From: Osedax fenrisi
Taxonomy: Eukaryota > Annelida > Polychaeta > Sabellida > Siboglinidae
DNA: 64,000 nucleotides
NCBI GenBank assembly: GCA_964019155.1
Contig: OZ025239.1
Location: forward strand, 100,204,434 to 100,268,433
Reading direction: 5' to 3'
Shown here: piece by piece, positions 23,681 through 33,509 of the stretch
How the letters are laid out: every line of letters starts with the position of its first letter
Numbering within the stretch: the first letter of the stretch is position 1
The notes under the pieces: model-generated
What the model saw: the letters and a program-made list of their open reading frames with translations, nothing else
What the model was told of the DNA's origin: nothing
Database searches by the model: none
Program-made: the position numbers and the translations under genes

Positions 23681-24757
23681 TCATAAATTGTCATTATTAC
23701 TATTATCACTATTGTCACTATTATCACTATTATCACTATTTTCACTAATATTACTCTGTAACCCCTTACAATATTCATCAAAAGATTTACTCCAGATGGA
23801 AAGCAATTTTTCATCTGGTATAAATTGCTTGCATTTCCAGTCAATGCGACTAGTAGATGATTCACTAGATTGAATAATAGGACGAAGTTGATAAGTGCTA
23901 GATGATTTATTAAAAACACATCTAAGATCTGTTAGAGAAGATTTTGATGCATGGAAGTAGATACGCTTTAGTTTTAGAAGCGAAGCATCAATATATGGGC
24001 GAATGTAGAGTGATTCATAGTTAGACGAGAGAAGCTTACTATTTGAATTAATAAGTGAGTCTGATATACAAGGAGAGGAAAGGGTGATATTTGCAAAATG
24101 CGAACGAAAAGAGAAATTAGTAATAGAATTAGGATCAATATTTAGATAGTTAAATAATGATTTAATGTATGAAATATTTCTATTAACGGGTTTTATATGT
24201 TCAATGACAATGAATGAGGTAGAATTGGATGATTGGTTTATCAAGGATGATGGAGAAGATACATGTGGCATGGATGATGACGATGATTTTGGTAGACTAG
24301 ATTTAACAATATCAGAAAAGGATTTATTAGTAGATTTAATAATAGTATCTGGGAGGGATGATATAGCATTAGATAGTAAATCAACACTTGGGAGATTAGT
24401 GGAGAGCTCAGATATCTTATCACTAAGTAAGTTAAATTGACTTTTAAGAGAATTAAGCTCTACAATAATCTTTGAGTTAACACTGGCTGAATTATTATCA
24501 ATAATGACAGAATTGTTACATAAATGCTTGCAATTCTTGCATACAAATTTAATATAAGAAGAATTAAATAACGACAAGCCATATTTCGATGGGTTAGTTC
24601 CGTTCCATACTATCGACGTAACTCCATACGATCGTAGACATTCAAAATGAAGGTCAGTTGAGCAATAGCCACAGGAAATAGATGTACCGGTGCTCGAAGG
24701 CTTGTCACACTGCATGCATAGCTTTTTATCCATCTTAGGCGAACTTCCTATAGACAA
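23681..24757 (-). CDS. LINE family 4 ORF1 with N-terminal zinc finger
   Basis: 358 codons from the ATG at 24757. The N-terminus has a PHD-like Cys/His pattern: CMQCDK, SISCGYCSTDLHFECL and, about 35 residues on, CKNCKH. These are typical of ORF1 proteins in the CR1/L2 group and probably bind nucleic acid or chromatin. A Ser-rich middle follows, then a region ending in RIDWKCKQF. The last 20 residues are a low-complexity Ser/Asp/Asn run encoded by a 9-bp microsatellite, directly before the stop. The stop is TGA in the context TGA CTA TCG AAT, and ORF2 continues in the same frame with no other stop. Confidence 0.9.
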   Translation of the reverse strand: MSIGSSPKMDKKLCMQCDKPSSTGTSISCGYCSTDLHFECLRSYGVTSIVWNGTNPSKYGLSLFNSSYIKFVCKNCKHLCNNSVIIDNNSASVNSKIIVELNSLKSQFNLLSDKISELSTNLPSVDLLSNAISSLPDTIIKSTNKSFSDIVKSSLPKSSSSSMPHVSSPSSLINQSSNSTSFIVIEHIKPVNRNISYIKSLFNYLNIDPNSITNFSFRSHFANITLSSPCISDSLINSNSKLLSSNYESLYIRPYIDASLLKLKRIYFHASKSSLTDLRCVFNKSSSTYQLRPIIQSSESSTSRIDWKCKQFIPDEKLLSIWSKSFDEYCKGLQSNISENSDNSDNSDNSDNSNNDNL

Positions 24758-25124
24758 TAGAACACAGCAGTCTATGTATGTAGCGAAAAGGTAGCTAACC
24801 TTGTACCGAAGGTAGGTAGATCCGACTACCTATAGAGCAGACACCCAAGGGAGATCCTCGGGAGACAATCACAGTCGGGATGTAATTGTAATATCAAGTG
24901 CATATAACTTCATGTATAGCGAAATAGTAATGCATAGACACTGTGTATATAATACACAGGCAAACGAAATTCAATAGAAATGCAATTCAATAGATATTGA
25001 TTCTATAGAAATTAGTCAATTGAAGAAACACGTCTTTACTGTACGAGAAATAAAACACGAATGTATAAATCATTAAATGTATATTATTTTAATAATATTA
25101 TTTACAATCATATTTAATACTTAC

Positions 25125-26990
25125 GTAGAAGTTTATCAATAATAGGTAAGACATTATTAATTTCAAAATGTTTTGATGGAATCTGTATATATTCATCTGG
25201 TTGGTCCGTTACTTCAAAATGTAATTTCCGTTTCCTATGTAATATAGATTATTAATTAGAATAGGACAAATTATATTATTTAATATACCTTGCTCTTTTG
25301 GATGAATATGTTAATATATTACATACTTGTTTTGCCTTTTTCTCAAGATTATTAAACTCATCTCTTAACTTATAAATATAGCTGTGCAGACTATTTAATA
25401 CTATAACTGCAGTATTGAGATCAATACGTGTACTTTGAAGTTCTTTAGAAGTACGATTTATACGTTATAATATAGTATTCCATATCACAGTAAATAAAGA
25501 CGTTTCCAAATTATTAAATTTATTAAACAACCATTTTTCTTCATTTAAAGAAATAGTATTTAGATAGCAGTCTTTATTTTCAATAAATTGCTTAATTGAA
25601 AATTAAATATCCATTTATTAAGGCATCGGTTGCATCAGCATGCGAATACCATCTTGTTATGCATAGTCTTTTTGGTACTTTTAAATGCTTTTCACTTAGT
25701 TGTTTTTTCATGATATTCCATCTTCTTGGTAGTGTGAAGAATATATATAATCTTTGCATGAAATCAAAATAATCAATGATTGAAGATGTCTCTAATGCAG
25801 ATATGCCAACTAAATTAAGTGAATGTGCGGTGCAAGGAATCCATAAATCTGTTAGATTAACTGCAATGATTCTTGATTGCATACCTAAAATAAATAATGT
25901 ATTTTATAATATATATAATAACATACTATTGATAGCTATATTATATTAATTAATAATTTTATAATAATCTTTATATATTACCTTTATATCGGCCAGACAT
26001 ATTTGACGCATTATCGTAACTCTGTCTTCTACAATTTGCAATATCTATTTCATGTTCGTCCAGGAAAGATAATAAAATATTTGCTAAATATTCTCCAGTG
26101 TGAGATGTTATAGGTATAAATGTTAAAAATCTTTCAACATAACATCTTTATTTATATATCGTATTATTATTGTTAGTTGATCAACATGGCTTATGTCGGG
26201 TATTGAATCTACTGATATACTATAGTATTTAGCCTTTTTACATTCATTGATTATGGTTGATCTTACATTATCACCTAATAGTGAAATAACCTCATCACAT
26301 ATTGTTGAAGATAGATAATTAACATTTCCTTTTCCACGGTTTCCATATTTTAATAAATGATCTGCTAACAAGTTATCATATTTAGTTAGTAATTCAATAG
26401 TTCCAAGATAATTTCCATTTCTTGTTGAACCCAAATCCTGATTATCACCTCTTAAAGGCAGTCCACGTGAAACAAGGTATTTAATGACATTTATAACTCT
26501 CTCTATAACTTTAAACCAATATAACTTCTCATTCTCCAATTGATTATCCAGGGATGATTTAATTTTGATAACTGAATTAGTTACTATATTAATCATTAGC
26601 ATGTATGCGTTTCGATGCCTACTACTATTTTCATGTGAAACAGCATCCTCGTGAATATGTTTCCAGTTACTATTACCAGTTATAAATTAAAATAAATATA
26701 AATGTTTGACTAGGTGGATGGAATAACTTACATACAAAGCAAAACAGTTTACCAGTAGAAGGTGAATAGCATAACCATGTACGAATTTGTATTTCATCAT
26801 TCTTATTTTTATTGAATACACTTTTATTAAGTTTACGTTCTTTATCCTTATTATTCGATTCACCATAAGCTATAATTGATCTTGAAAAGTCATCATCATG
26901 ATATCTGCACATACTGCTGCCTTTCTCACACCAAAAAGTTCTAAAACTTTCTGTTATATATGCAGGCACAATCCCATATATTTCGCAAAT
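25125..26990 (-). pseudogene. hAT transposase: TTF zinc finger and DUF4371-like core, with introns
   Basis: Read from high to low. The TTF-type zinc finger (26990-26700) shows TESFRTFWCEKGSSMCRY, TWLCYSPSTGKLFCFVC and the NWKHIHEDAVSHENS block, reached by a frame change near 26690. The core (26602-26123) has RGLPLRGDNQDLGSTRNGNY, ADHLLKYGNRGKGNVNYLSS and AKYYSISVDSIPDISHVDQL, where YSISVDSI holds the first catalytic Asp region. Several stops lie in 25900-26120. Then IPCTAHSLNLVG, LPRRWNIMKKQLS and LCITRWYSHADA occur at 25592-25882. A spliced end follows: donor GTATGTAAT at 25326, acceptor TTACATAG at 25235, exon 25125-25234, donor GTAAGTATT. The decay shows it is inactive. Confidence 0.85.
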
Positions 26991-27030
26991 ATATTATCAA
27001 TTTTACTATATGTTCTTTTAAAATAACTTT

Positions 27031-27995
27031 CTTGTAACCTTGTAACCTTGTAACCAATTTGTTTAGACACTGCGATCAACATCAGTAATGAGTTTTCGAC
27101 GGTGTATCGTATATTAATTATTATAAGCTATATTAAATAGATGTGTTTTCAATTTGACTTTAAAGGTGTGGTCAGAAACTATAGATCTAATTGAGTGAGG
27201 TAGGGAGTTCCATAGTTTAGGTGATATTATAGAAAAAGAAGATTCCTGTTTTTTATTAAATGATAAAGTTATTGGTATATTTAGTTTGTATTTATGTATT
27301 GTTCGTTGTGGTCGGGATGACTTGTAGTTCGTAAGTAGTTCAGTAAGATAGTCAGGTTTATTATTATGAGTGGCATGGTGGGTCAGTAGGAGTAATTTGT
27401 ATTGTATGCGGTAAGGGATGGGTAGCCAGTGAATGGATTTCATATAAGGTGTGATATGTTGTCTTGAGTATTTTTTATCCTGAAAATGGTTCTGATGGCT
27501 CTATATTGTAATTTAGTGAGAATTTTGATAGTATGTGCTGGGAGTGAATTTAAAGTAGAGTTACAGTAGTCAAGTCGGGGCAGTATTAAGGAAGTAACTA
27601 GTAGTTTGGCAAGTTCAGTAGTTATAGAAGGTCTAATAAGTCGGATCGTATGTAAGGTGTAATTAATGGACTTCGATATATTAGTTATACGTGGTAGATA
27701 AGACAGCTTTTGGTCAAGTGTGAGGCCGAGGTTTTTAGCTTGGTTAGAGTATTCTATAATGTGATTATTAATAATAATAGGTGGTATGGAATGATGTCCT
27801 GGGGATGTATTTATTAATAAAGCTTTTGTTTTAGGGCTATTCAATAGTAGGGAGTTATTTGAAAGCCATTTAGGTATACTAATGTCATTAATGCATTTAT
27901 TTATAGTATTTATGTTATTGATTGGGTAAGGTAAATTACAGTAAGTACCTATAGCTGTAAGTCATCCGCATATGAGTGAAAGTGTATATCCTTAT
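27031..27995 (-). mobile_element. 5'-truncated L2/CR1-like LINE (family 5) inside the hAT element
   Basis: Begins at the catalytic motif of the reverse transcriptase (HFHSYADDLQL near 27990) and runs to a 3' end made of three GGTTACAA units (27031-27055). Recognisable blocks are NLGLTLDQKLSYLPRITNIS, LPRLDYCNSTLNSLP, LQYRAIRTIFRI and then, after a frame shift near 27442, SIHWLPIPYRIQYKLLLLT and FSIISPKLWNSLPHSIRS. A stop follows shortly after the YADD block. It splits the hAT N-terminus from its zinc finger. Confidence 0.88.
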
Positions 27996-27996
27996 C

Positions 27997-28270
27997 AACT
28001 TGAACGATATCTTCATCAATAATATTTACGATAGAACTATTTGAAATATCTAAATTGTCAGTAGTGTCGTCTGTTCTTTCTAAAATAACTTCATTTTTAA
28101 CTTGAACGACATCTTCATCAATAATATTGTCGATAGAACTATTTGAAATATCTAAATTGTCAGTAGTTTCATCGGAAATATTATCATTTTTGATTATCCA
28201 TCCACTTAAAGTTGTATTTGTGTGAAATAAATTGAATCTTACAATTATAATTAGTAAGATTTACAAGATT
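27997..28270 (-). pseudogene. hAT transposase N-terminal acidic repeats, fused in frame to LINE
   Basis: An open frame reads TLSGWIIKNDNISDE, then two copies of a unit of about 35 residues containing TTDNLDISNSSI and NIIDED, then VQVD. The DNA unit is about 105 bp, repeated at 28010-28190. Acidic and Ser-rich leaders before the TTF finger are common in ZMYM-like hAT proteins. The frame runs directly into the LINE's HFHSYADDLQL and stops, so the insertion made a short chimeric end. Confidence 0.65.
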
Positions 28271-28484
28271 AGTAAATTATATCACTATATATTAATCTTG
28301 GAATATAATGATTACATAGTATATAATGCGCCGATATCGTATATAATACCAAGTTATATTAAATAGGGGGACGTTAATAAAGGACGTGTTTAATTTACAT
28401 ACTTAGGTTATTGATTGATTGATTGACCTAATATATATATAAACTCAAATATGCATTTTGATTTATCAGTAGGATTACTGACAT

Positions 28485-28566
<82 letters not shown>

Positions 28567-29368
28567 TAAAGGGTGTATGTAAATATATGTATACATATTT
28601 TTAAATTGTCATCTATACAAATGTGGTCCATTGAATTAATTTCTCTTATCTTATATTAAATCTATTAAATATTTGGTTAAATATCATCAGATCAATGAGT
28701 CATATCACGGAATTGGATTGAGCGCTATCCACGAACGCCACACTCTGAATTATGTCAATCAAACACATCCTTTATTAACGTAATCCTATTAAATATATAT
28801 ATATATATATATATATATTGTAATTAATGTTACATTAAATGTATAATATCCAGATGCCAAATAACGTAATGTCATTCTTAGTGTGATAATCGACATTATT
28901 GGTGTGAACACAACTTTAGGAATTTATAATTTAAATTTAATTTAATTATTTAATTTAATTATCAAATAATCAAATTTTTAATTAAAAAAATGTGAATGAA
29001 AGTTTTTTCTAATGTCTAAAATAACTATATTGTATAACTAATTGTTGATCATATATTAACCTTAATGTTTTCTTCCATTACTTTCTTCCTTTCTGTGGCT
29101 TCTTTCCTTTTCGCATGACCACTTTTATGCAATTTATTCATTAATAATTGAATCAAATTATTTTGCAATAATAAAATTAAAAATGTAATAAGAAAAAAAG
29201 TATATAAAGTATATAATCAAAGATCTTAAATCATATATTAATCAATACATATATATTAATATAGTGCAATTATTTGTTCAAGATTTCCTTGATCAAAAAA
29301 TTTGCTTTAAAAAATGATAGGCCCAAACTCCTGAGTGGGCCCCCGGGCACCGTGCCCGGTGTGCCCCA
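28271..29368. other. hAT 5' non-coding part with (TA)n arrays
   Basis: No coding signal. It holds a long (TA)n at 28489-28561 and a shorter one at 28796-28818. The last 60 bases before 29369 are GC-rich and contain a short palindrome (CGGGCACCGTGCCCG), part of the hAT subterminal region. Confidence 0.6.
28489..28561. repeat. (TA)n microsatellite, about 36 units
   Basis: Uninterrupted TA array inside the hAT element. Confidence 0.95.
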
Positions 29369-29383
29369 CTTAACACGGCCCTG

Positions 29384-30929
29384 CGACGCAGGGCCTGCGT
29401 CACCTACTATATTTGTATTATATAAATTGAATTGTCATATGACAATTCAATTTATAATGATATCATAAGATTTTACTGTTTATTTTACAATATTTAGATG
29501 TAACCTAAACATCAGTTCTAAGTGGTATTGCCTGGTATTGCCTAGTGGTATTGGACGGCTATAATGACATTTATGTATTGTTATTTTAGAACTAACTTAA
29601 CATTAAATGAGCTAGTTCACTAATCCACAAATATAGATGTACAATATACAACTCAATTCGGGCATGCCTGGAATATTTATTTGAGAATTGTTGAGACTAG
29701 CTGTTGACGCTGGAATATTATTTACGTAGATTTTACAACAACAATATTATGTTATTTTCGTTTTTTATGTATTCATTCTTTATTATGAATATTATAGTAT
29801 GAATATTAGGACAACATTATACCTACAACACTATTTACTGGAAACTATTGAGATTATTTAATTGATAATAAACAATTACTTTATTTAAAAATAAAAATGT
29901 GTATATATTCTATCTAATAAATAGGTTAATAAATAACTAGATTAATAGAGTTTAATGCTATTTTTTTCTCGGACCGTTTATAATATATATCTGAAAATAA
30001 ACTGGATTGAATACAAATATAAATACAATAATATAAATAGTTGCTGCATCATTAGTAGGCTATATAGCGACTGTAGTATGACATGTATTTAACCTACAGG
30101 TATTATTATCATATATTAAGTATTTACCTATCCACACATTCAATTAAGTATGATGCTGTAGCGATAAGTGAGAAATACCAGTACTCGATAGACGATTGGT
30201 TTATAAATAAGCCACCTATCGAGTAAATATCTCCTTCTAGAAACTAAAAACTTAACATATAAACTTTACTTAAAAACAACATTAATAAACTATAACTACA
30301 ATATACAGAAGCCTTAACATGCGTTAATTACATTAATATCGGTGACTAATAACTATATTAGAAACGTTACAAATGTTATAGATGCTATATGGTATTATCA
30401 TATATCTATAGTATAATTTAGAAATATAAATGTTATAATTAAGTTCATAAATATATATATAGCTACCCGGTGTAACTCATTTGGTTGCATTGTTGTTGCA
30501 TTCTATAGCTTAACGTAATTTTTCATAACATATGCATTTTATAAGTTACGTATATATATCTTAACGTAGCTTTTTCGCAACATCAGTAATGTCATGATAA
30601 TATTAGAGTTCCGCATAATACATTCTTCACAACATTATACATTTTATAATATAGGAGGTTTACATAATAACGTAACATAGATTTTTTGCAAAAACTTAAA
30701 TACATATATTTGACGTGTTTAATTTATTATTACAAAATACTGTAATTTATAATAAAGTTGTATAGATTGTATTATTGTAATATCTTTATCATAATACGGT
30801 TCAGTATTAAAAATACCTCGGTAGTATAGTGGTGTAGGTATACTAATGATGTGTCCTGCAATAATGCCCTTATAAATACCAAACAAATAAGATTCAGATG
30901 GGTATTCATATTGACTTAAAAGTAGGTAC
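29384..30929. other. Displaced upstream flank of gene copy A
   Basis: No ORF. About 29905-30330 aligns with 61010-61400, which lies upstream of copy B exon 1. Shared landmarks are TACCTATCCA, GATGCT(G/A)TAGCGATAAGTGAGAAAT and TATAAATAAG. This marks where the copy A locus resumes after the transposon island. Confidence 0.65.
30110..30240. promoter_or_regulatory. Conserved block with TATAAATA, upstream of copy A
   Basis: TAGCGATAAGTGAGAAAT is followed about 30 bases later by GACGATTGG and TTTATAAATAAG; the same arrangement is found at 61260-61340 upstream of copy B. Conservation in otherwise drifting AT-rich DNA and a TATA-like core suggest a promoter or enhancer. The orientation and the gene served are not clear. 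Confidence 0.35.
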
Positions 30930-32043
30930 CTATATATAATTTAAATTAATATTATTAGAATTAATAATTAGAATAATAAAACAATTTTTACAATTATTAA
31001 TTAAATAAATATCTCCCTTCTTTATAGTAATTTCTTTTTCCCTCTTTACTTTTGTACTCATTGACTTTAACTTACCGAGATATGATTCAAATTGAAATGT
31101 TGATACGTTATCTAAATATGCATATTTTTTATAATCCATATGCAAGTGAGTTAACACGTGAAGATTAAAGTTCGGAAAATCTTGTCCATAGATTTTGTGG
31201 CATTATTAAAATATAATTTAAATTTAAATATATTAATAGAATATTCTATTATATATATATATATATATATATATATCATATTGTATTATATATATAACAA
31301 ATATATGTATAATATATATTCTAACAGTTCTTTTGCATATGTAATAGTTTCTTGTGTAGAATTCTGGCGTAAAAGTATCAATGAAGCTACATTCTATATT
31401 AGGAAGTTGTTGTAATAACAATCTGGTATTAAGTCTTCAAGCACAATATGGCCAGTATATAGTATATATTGCCTATATTCCGTTGTTTCCAATACTAAAC
31501 CAAATATAATGTTCTAGGACAAACATATCTTTTGGTATATTATTTGAGATAACTTATAATATTTTGTTTGCTTCATTTATAGCAGAAATACGACATTTTC
31601 CAGAATTACACATTCTGTCTTTACCAACCATATAAATGATAAATGCTTCATTATAACAAAGCAAAGATAAAGCATATAGTGAATAATTGTTGTATTATGT
31701 CAATATTTTAAGTGATACATATCGTTAAATCATCCAACCGTATACAAGTGGTGTTATATGAGTATACTCATTTGTTTTATTTCTGAAGGATTGGTCTGTT
31801 CTAAATTCAGCACCGATTTATTTAAATATAATTCTGCCATTTATACGTTCTCCCGGTTGTGTGAAACGAGCACAACTATAGTATGCCGCATGTGATTTTA
31901 TGCACTTTACCATAGATCTTGCAGGTGAATCACAAGGTATAGAATGTAATATAATCTTGATGTTTCTATAGACAATATATAATCTTTTATTTTGCTAATA
32001 CATTCATTTAAAAATGTAAAGCCATTTATTATAGCTATAGCTG

Positions 32044-32060
<17 letters not shown>
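30930..32060 (-). pseudogene. Decayed CACTA/EnSpm-like transposase
   Basis: Pieces in order on the minus strand: NGFTFLNECISKIKDYI (about 32030), a frame with CDSPARSMVKCIKSHAAYY and SCARFTQPGERINGRIIF (31800-31930), FRTDQSF, a block QNSTQETITYAKELLEYI (about 31330-31390), then DFPNFNLHVLTHLHMDYKKY and LDNVSTFQFESYLGKLKS (31050-31190). The CD-PAR-x-KC-x-K-H and H-x-LTHL...LD-x-S-x-F-x-FE-x-YLG-x-LK motifs characterise a transposase family common in invertebrates. Its C-terminal half resembles DUF4218 of CACTA transposases. A (TA)n array interrupts the frame near 31250. Non-functional. Confidence 0.72.

Positions 32061-32117
<57 letters not shown>
32042..32117. repeat. (TA)n microsatellite, about 38 units
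   Basis: Uninterrupted TA array at the 5' edge of the decayed CACTA-like transposase. Confidence 0.95.
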
Positions 32118-32120
<3 letters not shown>

Positions 32121-33450
32121 GTATAGAGATAGGAGATGCATAGTGAAAGTATAATATTACTTAACTGTAAGTAAAAGTATTGTATACATTTGGATGAATA
32201 ATACAAATATTAGATTATATTTAATTTTTAACTATCGAGCATAAATAATCAATAAAAATATACTTTTGATGATTTGGAAAGTGACCTATTTAATTGGTTT
32301 ATTTCGATAGGATATCGTATATACGAAGAAAATATTTCATTTGATATATAACACAATTGTATAGGTATGCGCCTATAACACCTATGCATTGATTTTTAGT
32401 TTACTCGTAGTTAAATACATATATGTATATACATACAAATACATATAGTTGACATTTATGTAAACTATAAATCTATGCAAACATCGCTGTGTTATATATC
32501 AATGAGTTTATATTAAAGATAAGTCAGTAGAAGATCTGCCGAAGACAAGAAGATTGGGGGTCACCGGTTGAAGATTTACGAAATAACGATGAGGAATATA
32601 GCAGTCACATTTCGACAGACACATATGAGGAACATGTTATTGAGATCACTCATAACTATATTTATACTGAAATTACACTAACTACCTAACAACTATGTCC
32701 CAATTCAGACTACAATTAAATTATCTATTATCTACTTTAGCTGTAAACCTTCATTATATTATATAAAATCCTCATAACCATTGAACATTGCTATAACAAT
32801 ATTTTGTTATCCAAAAACCAAATGTTTGTCGACACCCCTCTGAAATCCTCTTATAAATCATTATACTATATTTTTATGAAATTTGGCAACGGAAGTTTCA
32901 CGACAATATATATTAATCTCTGGAATGGATGTTAAATAATTATTAAAACTGGAACCTAGGGTAAATATAGTTACGATGTGTTTAGATCATAAATAAAGAA
33001 TCACTAACTATCAAATATATTTGATATCTCTATACAGCTCTTTAAACCTATATTATATCATAAATTGTATCTCCTATTAGTCATATTTATCATAAATAGT
33101 TATTATTTTTACTTAAGCACAATCTCTACTAACACTTACAAGAATATGTATCTTATATTTGACGGAAGTGTTTTATAATTAAAAAATAATTATTCAAAAT
33201 AATATTATAGAAATAATACATACATAGTTAAATAATTCTAAAATTACTCAAGGAAAAATATAACATATTAACCTATACATAAAAGTGTAATGGCTCAATT
33301 CGACTATTTTTGATAACTTCTATTTGATATAAATAATCCTATTTAAAAAATTAAAAATACGTATACTAAATAAAAACTACAATATAATATAATAGTATTA
33401 TTATTATATTAGTATATACTATTATTCAAGTTATAATATGCACACATACG

Positions 33451-33456
<6 letters not shown>
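32118..33456. other. AT-rich non-coding DNA
   Basis: No coding, RNA or transposon terminus recognised on either strand. Confidence 0.4.

Positions 33457-33504
<48 letters not shown>
33457..33504. repeat. (TA)n microsatellite
   Basis: TA array next to the 5' end of the RTE-like LINE that follows. It may be part of the insertion target. Confidence 0.9.
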
Positions 33505-33508
<4 letters not shown>

Positions 33509-33509
33509 T

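Larger units (their letters stand above)
20674..25060 (-). mobile_element. Full-length L2/CR1-like LINE (family 4), both ORFs intact
   Basis: The 3' end is a (TAAA)n tail at 20674-20705. ORF2 and ORF1 follow upstream, then a GC-richer 5' UTR (about 24758-24960) with no decay. The 5' boundary lies somewhere around 25.0-25.06 kb, where hAT intron sequence resumes, and is not exact. No internal stop separates the domains except the single TGA between ORF1 and ORF2. This makes it the youngest and most complete element in the window and a candidate active copy. Confidence 0.88.
19910..29383 (-). mobile_element. ZMYM-type hAT transposon, 9.5 kb, invaded by two LINEs
   Basis: Terminal inverted repeats: CAGGGCCGTGTTAAG at 19910-19924 and its reverse complement at 29369-29383. 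The following inner bases are partly shared (CCGGGCAC, GTGGGCCCC). The transposase is on the minus strand in pieces: acidic N-terminal repeats (27997-28190), a TTF-type zinc finger (26673-26990), the DUF4371-like core (25327-26602) and the hAT dimerisation domain (20198-20644). Two LINEs separate these pieces (20674-about 25060 and 27031-27995). Without them the element would be about 4 kb, a normal autonomous hAT size. The 8-bp flanks, CGTCTCCT and CGACGCAG, agree at only four positions, so a target duplication is not demonstrated. Confidence 0.88.

Noticed and set aside
23681..23683. UGA reassigned as a sense codon in this organism
   Set aside because: Other frames here end normally in TGA, and only the specific UGA-CUA context recurs at the ORF1/ORF2 junction; readthrough is the simpler reading.
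24165..24440. Plus-strand ORF rich in Asp
   Set aside because: Antisense of LINE ORF1.
19902..29391. Perfect 8-bp target duplication for the ZMYM-type hAT
   Set aside because: Flanks CGTCTCCT and CGACGCAG agree at only four of eight positions.
29274..29468. 64-codon ORF with a Pro/Gly-rich stretch
   Set aside because: It reads through the GC-rich hAT terminus at 29325-29383; the composition explains it.
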